From Palsa-504 sp963742795 (GTDB lineage Bacteria > Actinomycetota > Actinomycetes > Streptosporangiales > Streptosporangiaceae), in NCBI GenBank assembly GCA_963742795.1, contig CAVUNL010000025.1:434001-498000 (forward strand): a stretch of DNA of 64,000 nt. Direction: 5' to 3'. A program made the position numbers and the translations under genes. A model generated the notes under the pieces. The model saw only the letters and a list, made by a program, of their open reading frames with translations, was not told where the DNA came from and made no database searches. The first letter of the stretch is position 1, and every line of letters begins with the position of its first letter. Shown in pieces: positions 56,829 to 64,000 of this stretch.

Positions 56829-57589
56829 ACACTCCTTCTGACCCTGGGTCGGTCAGGGCGCCGACGCGGAGAGATCCCGCGGATGCATTCGACAAGAGGA
56901 CGCGGCAGTTCCTGTGGACCATCATCGCGGTTGCGGGCATCGTTGCCCTGACTCATGAGTCGCTGACGGCCGCGCTGGCGAGCGCGAACCGGGACAGTGC
57001 CCTGAAGGCCGCGCATGCGATGCTGACCTGGCCGCTGCCGATGACTCAGCCGATTCTGGCCGGAGTCGCTGCTTTCGTGCTGCTGGGAATCGCCGTACAG
57101 ACTAACGGCTGGCGCCAGGTCACCGCGCGGCAGAACCGGCTCGTGCTGGGCTTCGCCATCGCCGCCATCCTCGGGGCCGGCCCCATGGTGCTTTTCTGCG
57201 TGTTGACCGTCGTCGTCTTTCTTCTGGTCATTTCATTCGGGCTGATATTCCTCCTGGTCCTGCTCCTGCTGCTGATCGTGGCGATGATACGGAGATTAGG
57301 GAGCCGTCATGGCGAGAACATCAGGGCTGAAATCGTCCTGGCTCCGGCGCGTCCTTCTCGTACTAGGCGGCGCGGACAGCCAGATCCTGGCCAGGGCGCG
57401 GGTGGATACCGCCGAGATGACCGGCCGCGGCATCGCCGCGCTGATCCCGGCAGTTTTCGGCGGCCTGGCCGCGCTGATCTCGTTCCGGTACGCATACTCG
57501 CTGCCGACCGCGGCGGCCGCGGCAGCCGGTGCCGGGTGGGCAGTTGTCGTGTTGTGCTTCGACCTGTCACTGATGACGGCTGCTCCTGA
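56825..57589 (+). CDS. Small membrane protein; frame overlaps the DUF4407 gene
   Basis: From TTG 56825 (GAGGTGG five bases upstream; GTG 56816 is an alternative) the frame has a soluble lead (DPADAFDKRTRQ) and about four hydrophobic segments: FLWTIIAVAGIVAL, ILAGVAAFVLLGIAV, LVLGFAIAAILGAGPMVLF, VVVFLLVISFGLIFLLVLLLLLIVAMI. After residue 165 it becomes arginine-rich and overlaps the DUF4407 gene by 281 bp. A one-base shift near 57295 would give a TAG just before that gene, so the native stop is probably there. Function unknown. Confidence 0.55.
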   Translation: MNTPSDPGSVRAPTRRDPADAFDKRTRQFLWTIIAVAGIVALTHESLTAALASANRDSALKAAHAMLTWPLPMTQPILAGVAAFVLLGIAVQTNGWRQVTARQNRLVLGFAIAAILGAGPMVLFCVLTVVVFLLVISFGLIFLLVLLLLLIVAMIRRLGSRHGENIRAEIVLAPARPSRTRRRGQPDPGQGAGGYRRDDRPRHRRADPGSFRRPGRADLVPVRILAADRGGRGSRCRVGSCRVVLRPVTDDGCS

Positions 57590-58946
57590 CCGCCGGGGTC
57601 CGTCGCGCCTGGTCACGTTCGGGTTGCGGGCGATTGTCAGCGTGCTGGCGGCCTTCACGTTCGCCAGTGCGATTGTGATGTTCATGTTCGCCCGGGACAT
57701 CGCCGTCCAGGTGGTCAAGGACCAGCAGACCGACTTGGCCCGCTACAACAGCACGGTGATCGTCCTGGCGTACGCCACCAAGATCACCGCCGACCAGGAC
57801 ACCATCACCGCCGACCAGGGCCAGATCAACCAGGCTGACCGGACTGTCGCCTCCTGGCAGCAGCAAGTCGCCAGCGCCACGCAACAGGCGACCTGCGAGG
57901 CGCACGGCGTCAGCCGGCTCGCCGGCTGCAGCCAGGGAACCGGCCTAGCCGGGCAGGGACCGGTTTACGCCGTCCGGCTCGCCGAACTGCACAATGACCA
58001 GGCAGCTCTGGCCGGCGCTCAAGCTCAGGCCGCGGCAACCCGAGGCCGCCTGTCGCCGCAGATCGCGTCAGCTCAGGCAGGCCTGTCCCAGGCCAAGGCG
58101 GAAGAGCAGGCCGACTACGCGGCAGCGAAGACCCGCTACGGGCAAGACGACGGGCTGATCGCGCGGTGGCGGGCCCTGGGCGAGCTCGAGGCCGCCTCGC
58201 CGGACATCCGGGCCCAGGTATGGCTCCTGGAGGGCCTCATCATCGCCATTGATCTGGCCGCCGTGATCACCAAGATGACGTCGCAGACCCCGTCCTATAA
58301 CCGGGTGCTCGAAGCGATGCGGAAGAAGGCCGCGCTCCGCGCCGCCATGTCCGAAGAGGACGCCGCCCAGGTGGTCGAGATCCGCCGCGCCGAGCGCGAG
58401 GCACGAGCCGATATCCACCAGGCATGGCTGGACGCGCTGGTGCACGTCGCCGACGCAGCCATAGCCGCCTGGACCCAGGTCATGCAGTGGCGAATCCGCG
58501 CCTGGATGGCCGAGCAGACCGGCGGCCAGCAGCCGGGCACCGCAGACGACGTCAGCGGATGGCAGCCTCCCCCGCGCCGCAGTGGACAGCGCGGGTCCGG
58601 CACACCAGGCGCCATCCCCATCAAGGGATACAGCCTCAGCCGCCTCGTGGACGACATGCGGCCGCATGAGCAGATGCCGGTAGCGATAGCGCCGCCGCTG
58701 AGACGGGTGGCGTGGATAGGCGCCGGCCTGCTGGCCGCGCTGGGCGCCGCGCTGTTCCTCGCCCATACCGCACACCTGACCGTGGCGGGCGGCTGGCTGG
58801 TCCTGCTCGCCCTGACCGCAGCCCTGGCGCTAGCGATCTACAGCCGCGGATTCCGCCGCGGCCCGGCCTGGGCGCACCGGGCCGCGTTCAGCACGGCCCT
58901 GCTGGGCCTGGCCCTGCCCGTCGTCATCGTCCTAGTCAACCTCTAA
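57309..58946 (+). CDS. DUF4407-like membrane protein with a coiled-coil-like loop
   Basis: A 545-residue protein. LVLGGADSQILARAR, then membrane segments (GIAALIPAVFGGLAALISF, AAAAAAGAGWAVVVLCFDLSLMTA, FGLRAIVSVLAAFTFASAIVMFMFA) are followed by a long Gln/Ala-rich helical part (about 145-310), another hydrophobic stretch (WLLEGLIIAIDLAAVITK), a polar region and two C-terminal membrane segments. The first 140 residues and the D-S-L motif after helix 2 match DUF4407. GGGAG lies five bases before the ATG. The partner genes on both sides also encode membrane proteins, suggesting an envelope complex. Confidence 0.65.
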   Translation: MARTSGLKSSWLRRVLLVLGGADSQILARARVDTAEMTGRGIAALIPAVFGGLAALISFRYAYSLPTAAAAAAGAGWAVVVLCFDLSLMTAAPDRRGPSRLVTFGLRAIVSVLAAFTFASAIVMFMFARDIAVQVVKDQQTDLARYNSTVIVLAYATKITADQDTITADQGQINQADRTVASWQQQVASATQQATCEAHGVSRLAGCSQGTGLAGQGPVYAVRLAELHNDQAALAGAQAQAAATRGRLSPQIASAQAGLSQAKAEEQADYAAAKTRYGQDDGLIARWRALGELEAASPDIRAQVWLLEGLIIAIDLAAVITKMTSQTPSYNRVLEAMRKKAALRAAMSEEDAAQVVEIRRAEREARADIHQAWLDALVHVADAAIAAWTQVMQWRIRAWMAEQTGGQQPGTADDVSGWQPPPRRSGQRGSGTPGAIPIKGYSLSRLVDDMRPHEQMPVAIAPPLRRVAWIGAGLLAALGAALFLAHTAHLTVAGGWLVLLALTAALALAIYSRGFRRGPAWAHRAAFSTALLGLALPVVIVLVNL

Positions 58947-58969
58947 GACCCCAACCCCGAGGAGCAGAC

Positions 58970-59740
58970 ATGGACACCATCAGCCACCGCCCGACCGCGC
59001 GGGCAGCTCTCTACGACGAGGGCGCAGAACCGGCCAGCGGCATCACCGCCCGGACCGCCCGGCGTGCCGCGACCCTGGAGCGCGGCAGCGCGCGCCTCGT
59101 CAACAGCGCCAGCCGGGCCGGCGTGGACATCACCTACCTCGACATCGCACCGCTGTTCGACGAACCCTGGGCCTACGCCGGGTCTCAGACAGACTGGATC
59201 ATCGGCCCCGCAGCTGACCGCAGCGACGCAATCGTCCCTGCGGGCGAGAGGGAACGGCTACGGCGCCTGATCCACGCCGGCATCGACTTCCCCCTGATCT
59301 ACGTGGCCCACGAAGTCCCCAAGGGCCGACTGGCCATCCCCGCCGACACCGCGACCTCGGCAGGCTCACAGCCGGTCACCCTCCGCCAGGAAGTGGCCGC
59401 CGCAGCGGTCGGCCCAGTCCCACCCCCCGCCGGTACGACCGCTCTGGCAGACCGGCTCGGCCGCAGCTCACAGCGCCTGCTGACCATGCTCCGCACCGCG
59501 GCGCCCATCGCCGCGGGAATCGTCGCCGCGCCAGTCCTGATCGCGAGCGCGCCCTTTGTGCTCGCGGGCGTCGCCGTCACCGCGTTCGCCGTCGGCCTGG
59601 ATCCTATCGTTTTCGGCGTCATCCCAGCCGGCCCCGCAACACCCGGGCAGCCCGCGGCCTGGTACATCCTCGCCCGGTGGGAGTGGCCCGAGGCCTCCGA
59701 TCAGCGCCATCACCAGCCGAGCGCAAGCAGCTCAATCTGA
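58970..59740 (+). CDS. Hypothetical membrane-anchored protein, last gene of the operon
   Basis: About 256 residues from ATG 58970 (GAGGAG upstream). The soluble N-domain reads VDITYLDIAPLFDEPWAYAGSQTDWIIGPAADRS and LIHAGIDFPLIYVAHEVPKGRL; two adjacent hydrophobic segments, APIAAGIVAAPVLIASAPFVLAGVAVTAFAVG, near residues 180-215 form a hairpin; the tail is WYILARWEWPEA. I know no family for it. It follows the DUF4407 gene by 23 bp and is followed by a strong terminator. Confidence 0.6.
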   Translation: MDTISHRPTARAALYDEGAEPASGITARTARRAATLERGSARLVNSASRAGVDITYLDIAPLFDEPWAYAGSQTDWIIGPAADRSDAIVPAGERERLRRLIHAGIDFPLIYVAHEVPKGRLAIPADTATSAGSQPVTLRQEVAAAAVGPVPPPAGTTALADRLGRSSQRLLTMLRTAAPIAAGIVAAPVLIASAPFVLAGVAVTAFAVGLDPIVFGVIPAGPATPGQPAAWYILARWEWPEASDQRHHQPSASSSI

Positions 59741-59772
59741 AAGCTGCACCGACCCAAGTCCGAGCAGAGGTA

Positions 59773-59809
59773 ATGTCCGCTTCCCGCGGGGGAAGCGGAC
59801 ATCCTTTTT
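59773..59809 (+). terminator. Intrinsic terminator of the DUF4407 operon
   Basis: ATGTCCGCTTCC (59773-59784) pairs perfectly with 59791-59802 around a 6-base loop, followed by CC and TTTTT at 59805-59809. It is the clearest rho-independent terminator in the window, 32 bp after the last operon gene. Confidence 0.9.
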
Positions 59810-59855
59810 CTGAAGTCGGTTCGGGGCGCGGCTCCCACCTTGTCGACCGAATTCT

Positions 59856-60764
59856 CTACCGCCGCGCCGGGTCGCGCTCGGCCTGGTGGCGCTGGAGCGC
59901 CTCAGCGCTCACTTTCGCGTAACTAACCAGCGACCTAACCGAGATATGGCCGCTCCTGGCCATCAGCATGGGCGTCCCGGTCCCGTCCTCAGCGTCGTGA
60001 GTGAGCGCCGAATGCCGAAGCTCGTGCAGCGTCGCCCCGCCGGAGGCCGCAGAAAACAGGGCCGCCGCCTGCTGGTAGCTCAGCGGGGCCCGGCCTGACG
60101 GGTCAAGGTCGGCAGCGGGCAATTGCACCCGCGCCCTCCGCTCCGTGACGAACACCTGGCCGGACTTGCGGCCCTTAAGCAGCCGCGGCAGGAAACGGGC
60201 GGTGCCGGTCTGCCAGACGACGACGTCGATCGCGCCGCCCTTACGGCGCACGCAGGCCCGGCGGTTAAGCAAGTCGACGTCCTCAACATTCAGCGCGAGC
60301 ACCTCGGCCGACCTCGCAGCCGTCTCATACAGCAAGCGCCAGAGGGTGCGCTCGCGGAGGCTGATGTCCTCACGGGTGAGCAGGGCTTCTACCTCAGACC
60401 GGGAGAGCGCCTGGGCGCGGTCTGGCCGCGGCTTGCGGCGCCTCAGCATCCGCGACGGGTTAGCTGTGATCCAGCCCTGCCGCTGCCAGTAGCCCGCGGC
60501 CGAGCGGATGGCATCAAGGGACACGTTCCATGTGGACGGCGCACGGTCAGCCCACTGGGCGCCGAACCAGGCGGCGAACCGCTCCGCATCGGTGTCCAGG
60601 CTCGACTCGCTGCCGAACTCGGTCACGACCCAGCGGAGGATGCGGCCGTAAGTACGGCGGGTGCTGGCCTGCTCGGCGCCGCGCAAGGTAGCGAGGTAGG
60701 CATCGACGGCCTGGCCCAGGGTGACGTCACCGTCCGCCGAGGCGATGGAGCGGATCGTTGCCAT
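59856..60764 (-). CDS. Tyrosine recombinase/integrase
   Basis: A 302-residue phage/ICE-type integrase with core-binding domain (10-105) and catalytic domain. Arg151 (ETAARSAEVLAL), Lys175 (RRKGGAID), His247 and Arg250 (LHELRHS), His273 (RSGHIS) and the nucleophile Tyr282 (SYAKVS) are all present, so it should be active. It converges with the DUF4407 operon. 70 bp upstream lies copy 2 of the 90-bp repeat, which has tandem 11-mers that could be arm-type sites or part of an att site. Confidence 0.92.
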   Translation of the reverse strand: MATIRSIASADGDVTLGQAVDAYLATLRGAEQASTRRTYGRILRWVVTEFGSESSLDTDAERFAAWFGAQWADRAPSTWNVSLDAIRSAAGYWQRQGWITANPSRMLRRRKPRPDRAQALSRSEVEALLTREDISLRERTLWRLLYETAARSAEVLALNVEDVDLLNRRACVRRKGGAIDVVVWQTGTARFLPRLLKGRKSGQVFVTERRARVQLPAADLDPSGRAPLSYQQAAALFSAASGGATLHELRHSALTHDAEDGTGTPMLMARSGHISVRSLVSYAKVSAEALQRHQAERDPARR

Positions 60765-60833
60765 GCAGGCATTCCCGTAGTGTCGCCTGATGTCGCCCGG
60801 CGTGGCCTGGCGTGCCGTTCAGCTGCGGCGATA

Positions 60834-60924
60834 ATGGCTGGACGTGGCCCGACGTGGCCCTGTGCCTGTGGTCGTTGGCTCCCAGTTTGGCTCCCAGAGT
60901 CTCGTAGCAACGCTAATGTTCGAA
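60834..60924 (+). repeat. Dispersed 90-bp repeat, copy 2
   Basis: About 90 percent identical to 28303-28395 in the same orientation. It contains TTGGCTCCCAG twice in tandem and ends GCTAATGTTCGAA. It lies between the integrase start and the XRE-antitoxin remnant. Confidence 0.8.
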
Positions 60925-61109
60925 TGCTCATAGCCGGAGGCCGACCCGTGAGCGTCGCCTGGGTATCCCAGATCGAACACGGCGAGGTCACCTCCTTTGA
61001 GGTCATCGCCCGCTACGTCGAGGCCCTTGGAGGCCGACTGGACCTCGTCGCCGATTTCGGCGATAGGACCGTCCGACTGCCCGTCAGCGACACCCCCACC
61101 GCCGCATGA
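60924..61109 (+). pseudogene. C-terminal part of an XRE/HigA-type antitoxin
   Basis: The 61-residue frame reads VAWVSQIEHGEVTSFEVIARYVEALGGRLDLVADFGDRTVRLPV. This is the recognition helix and C-terminal strand of XRE antitoxins that accompany RelE/HigB-type toxins. The first helices of the helix-turn-helix are missing, replaced by sequence joined to the 90-bp repeat, and no toxin gene lies upstream. It is probably a remnant cut by the recombination that placed the repeat. Confidence 0.7.
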
Positions 61110-61753
61110 CAGCAACCACACGGGGCAGCCTCCGCCTCGCACGGGCAGGCTGAGCTGGCGCGGTTGCGACTCCGCCTTCCCGCCAGGAACTACGCACAGA
61201 CAAACCGATCACGGTCCTGGCACATGTCGAACCCACGTAACGGCCGCCCGGGACGGCCACCTGGCCAGCGTGGCGACTGCCTGACGCCATGCCGAACTGG
61301 ATGAACTAAGTGCGCCTACGGGCACGGCCGTCGGCCGACCAACGTCCGAATCTGCCGATGTGAGGGCGTCGCCTATAGCCGCATTAATGCATAGCCATGC
61401 ATAATCTTCCACGATTCAGCCAGCACCCTTACATCGCAGCGGTAATTGCTGCGCAACCTTTTCATGGAGACGCATAGAGCCAGATCGCCGAAACTTTTCT
61501 ATCCGGCGAAAATGGCTGCAACAGAGCATATGAGCTCAGACTATCTGGTTCTGCGTGTCTTCGGCGCCGCCGCCTGATGCCGATTACTGTGGCTGGCGTT
61601 CGGCAGGCCGGCAGGCTTCCGGCATGGCCCTGTGGGCGAGGCTGTAACGGGGCCCGCGCTCGCTGTCCGCGTTCATAGCAGTAGGGGCAGGACGCCGGTG
61701 GCATGGTCGCCAGTGGCTTGTACTGCGGGCTTCCTGGCCTTCAGACCGCCGTG
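61110..61753. other. Non-coding stretch
   Basis: No supported gene in about 640 bases, part of which is noticeably less GC-rich (61370-61560). No tRNA-like cloverleaf was recognised near the repeat. Confidence 0.4.
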
Positions 61754-63340
61754 CTATGCGTGGCGGCGTTTGCGGGCGAGCGCGGCCAGGCCGGCGCTGG
61801 CGGCGAACGCGCCGACCAGCGGGAGCCAGCGCCGGGAGGTCGGCTGCGCGGCCGGGGGCGGGGTCGGCTGTTCACGCAGCCGGGCGATCGTTTCTGGCAG
61901 CAGGGCGGGCAGTTCAGCGGCGAGGTCGAGGTATTCGAAGCGGTAACGCTGCCAGTGCTGTTGCAGCGCCTGAGGGCTGGGCCGCAGGATGTGCCGCAGC
62001 TCGGGCAGCAGCGGGCGGGCGAGCTCGGCGAGGTTGAGCTGCGGGTCGACGATCATCGCGGTCGCTTCGAGGTTGACCAGGGCGCGTGCGAGCAGCATCA
62101 GCCCGCGCGGGAAGATGATCCCGTGACGTGCTCCCAGCGCGAGCTGGGACAGCAGGAGGCGGGCGAGCGAGAAGTCAGCGGCGTTCATGCCGTACCAGTC
62201 CTCGACGGTGTCGGCGAGCGCGGAGCGGAAGCCGTCCGGGTCGGCACCGGGCAGGAATTGTGACAGGCGCAGGAGCTGGCCGCCGACTGCCTCGTAGTCG
62301 CCGTCGGCGAGCGCCCAGAAGATGAAGGCCATCCGCCGCCGCTCGCTGGGGTCAAGCCGCCCGAACATGCCGAAATCGACGAAGCCGACCCGGTCACCGG
62401 GCAAGAACAGCACGTTGCCCGGGTGGGGATCGGCATGGAACAGCCCGAACTGGAAGATCTGGCGCAGCATCGCCGCGGCGCCAGCCCGCAGGACCGCTTC
62501 GGGGTTGATGCCGGCCCGCCGCAAGTCCGCAGCAGGCTCGGGTGCCAGCCCGGCCAGGAACTCGGTCGTCAGCACGCGCTCGGAGCTCCGGTCGCTGATG
62601 ACCGCGGGGATCACGATCCGGTCATCCCCGGCGAGCAGCTGCCGCAGCCGCTCAGCGGTGCGCGCCTCGCGCCGGAAGTCGAGCTCGCGCCGGGTGTACT
62701 GGGCTAGCTCGGCCACCGCCTCCGATGGCCTGAAGGCAACTGCGCCCGGCTGGTGCCGCTCAAAGCGGCGGGCCAGCGTGGCGAGCAGCGCAAGATCCCG
62801 GTCGACCTGCACCGTGATCCCGGGGCGCTGCACCTTCACCGCCACCTGGCGGCCATCGAACAGCCGCGCCCGGTGCACCTGAGCCAGCGACGCCGCGGCG
62901 AACGGATCCCGGTCAAAATCGGCGTACAGCGCGCCGAGCGGCGCACCGAGCTCGGCCTCGACGATGGCCACCGCCTCGGCCGCCGGGAAGGGTGCGACGT
63001 GGGCTTGCAGGCTACGCAACGCCTCGGCGTATTCCAGCGGAACATAGTCCGGCCGCAGCGCGAGCATCTGCCCCGCCTTGACGAACGTCGGCCCGAGCCG
63101 CTCAAGCGTCAGCCGCAGCCGCTCGGGCAGCGGAACATCGGCCGCCACCTGGGGCGGGCACCTCGTACCCGACCCGAACGAGGAGATCAGGCGACGGGGG
63201 GACACCCACCCGCTCAGGCCCAGCGCCTGGACGAGCCAGTCGAAGCCGCTCGCGGACAAGATGGTGGCGATCTCCACGGCGCGCGCCAGCTGCGCGGCGA
63301 CCGCACGGGGGCCGCCACCGAACCCATTACCCGTCTTCAC
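61754..63340 (-). CDS. UbiB/ABC1 (AarF) family atypical kinase
   Basis: A 528-residue protein with the family motifs FVKAGQM (about 86-92), the ATP-binding lysine in VAVKVQRPG, TEFLAG, FHADPHPGNVLFLPGDRVGFVDFGMFGRL (catalytic loop and metal-binding D) and a C-terminal hydrophobic segment. UbiB proteins act in isoprenoid-quinone or lipid homeostasis at the membrane; in actinomycetes the role is unclear. GTG start at 63340 with AGGAGG upstream. It is transcribed alone. Confidence 0.9.
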   Translation of the reverse strand: MKTGNGFGGGPRAVAAQLARAVEIATILSASGFDWLVQALGLSGWVSPRRLISSFGSGTRCPPQVAADVPLPERLRLTLERLGPTFVKAGQMLALRPDYVPLEYAEALRSLQAHVAPFPAAEAVAIVEAELGAPLGALYADFDRDPFAAASLAQVHRARLFDGRQVAVKVQRPGITVQVDRDLALLATLARRFERHQPGAVAFRPSEAVAELAQYTRRELDFRREARTAERLRQLLAGDDRIVIPAVISDRSSERVLTTEFLAGLAPEPAADLRRAGINPEAVLRAGAAAMLRQIFQFGLFHADPHPGNVLFLPGDRVGFVDFGMFGRLDPSERRRMAFIFWALADGDYEAVGGQLLRLSQFLPGADPDGFRSALADTVEDWYGMNAADFSLARLLLSQLALGARHGIIFPRGLMLLARALVNLEATAMIVDPQLNLAELARPLLPELRHILRPSPQALQQHWQRYRFEYLDLAAELPALLPETIARLREQPTPPPAAQPTSRRWLPLVGAFAASAGLAALARKRRHA

Positions 63341-64000
63341 TGCACCTCCTGCCCCAGTCCCGGCACAGCCTTGTTCCCGTCACCGGGCATGCGCGCCCCC
63401 AGCAGCCGGCTCGGACCCGTATCCTCGCACCAGCTGCGGCCACGCCTCGCCATGCTCGCCTTGCCCTCCTGACATGCCAGGCAAGACGAGGATGTTGCCT
63501 CGAGCATTACGGTAACTCGGCGGTCACTGCCGACATACCTGGCACCGCATGGCGCCCACAGCACGTCATCATCGTCGCTCCCCGCTCATGCCGCGATCGT
63601 AGGCGGAAGGCAAGAGACAAGGAGCAGGCGATTTACTCTTCTGCCGCGATGATGGGTCCTGTCCGGGTGGGAGGTCGGGTTCAATCGGGCGGGCAGGGTC
63701 CGCTTGGAAGTGTTTCGCGCTGTCTTTGATCGCGGGCCGCGCATCGGGGACCCGGCCTGTATCTGGCAGGGGAGCGGCGGCTCTGTATCAGTGGAGGGGG
63801 ACACGCGGATGGTACTCGCGTGGTAAGCCCGGCCCGGGAGTCGGCCGAGTCGCCCGCCGGAGCGCTACGTGGCCCGGGCGCGATGATGGCGACCGGCGCC
63901 GCAGGCCAGCTCTGGGCCGGGCGGTGGTACCCGGTGGCCGCACGAACGGCCGGGCCGGGAAACCAGGTTGACGTGGTGAGTAATCAGTATGTGTAGTTGG
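63341..64000. other. Non-coding stretch at the right edge
   Basis: No clear gene. A plus-strand frame from GTG 63820 to TAG 63996 encodes 58 residues, including AMMATGAAGQLWAGRWYPVAARTAG, with regular codon bias. It could be a very small protein or the end of a decayed gene; no ribosome-binding site is in a good position. Confidence 0.3.

Noticed and set aside
60123..61109. A 328-residue plus-strand frame
   Set aside because: Its first 240 residues are antisense to the integrase; only the last 61 residues (XRE-antitoxin remnant) are believable.
60765..61753. A tRNA gene as integration site near the integrase
   Set aside because: No cloverleaf or TTC-loop pattern was found around the repeat or in the flanking non-coding sequence by eye; a tRNA search program would be needed to exclude a diverged one.

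Overview
The window is high-GC DNA (about 70 percent G+C by eye, strong G/C bias at third codon positions). It carries AfsR/SARP and LuxR-ATPase regulators, a remnant of a mycothiol-linked nitroreductase, LppX-like lipoproteins and DUF998, DUF3048, MMPL and YihY genes. That points to a filamentous actinomycete such as the Streptosporangiales or Streptomyces relatives; this is inference, as no rRNA or tRNA was seen. Much of the window is an accessory region in decay: about twenty reading frames are truncated, frameshifted, internally deleted or interrupted.

Left part, 1-28.3 kb. A MalT-type LuxR gene runs off the left edge. It is followed by enzyme fragments, a DUF998 membrane protein, a metallo-beta-lactamase-fold hydrolase, a cofactor-independent-dioxygenase-like gene broken by an in-frame TGA, and a dehalogenase-like hydrolase. 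A winged-helix gene and a membrane gene then diverge around a palindromic operator. A decayed transposase sits between two truncated genes (9.1-10.2 kb). Next come a ribbon-helix-helix-like gene diverging from an ABC exporter, a YihY/BrkB membrane protein, and an AfsR-type SARP gene diverging from a secreted protein across a triple 11-bp-period direct repeat. A compact operon (22.1 to 18.3 kb, minus strand) encodes an ABC ATPase, an ABC-2 permease, a small protein, and a DesKR-like sensor kinase and regulator pair. LuxR and LysR regulators and a lipoprotein close this part.

Middle, 28.3-52.4 kb. A 90-bp sequence at 28.3 kb recurs at 60.8 kb in the same orientation. Next to it lie a FitAB/VapBC toxin-antitoxin pair, two alpha/beta hydrolases, a seven-repeat secreted propeller-like protein, two broken STAND regulators, a glnA fragment, an MMPL transporter, an integrase lacking the centre of its catalytic domain, and one intact LuxR-family ATPase regulator.

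Right part, 52.5-64 kb. A visibly lower-GC minus-strand cassette encodes an alpha/alpha-toroid (terpene-cyclase-fold) protein, a radical SAM enzyme with viperin-like features, and a PfkB-family kinase with GAGE in place of GAGD. It shares a divergent control region full of GTTGTC boxes with a plus-strand operon of small and membrane proteins, including a DUF4407 protein, that ends in a strong intrinsic terminator. A complete tyrosine recombinase follows, then the second copy of the 90-bp repeat, an XRE-antitoxin remnant and a UbiB/ABC1 kinase. The toroid/radical SAM/kinase cassette with its GTTGTC-controlled divergent partner is the best candidate for an undescribed, possibly anti-phage, system.
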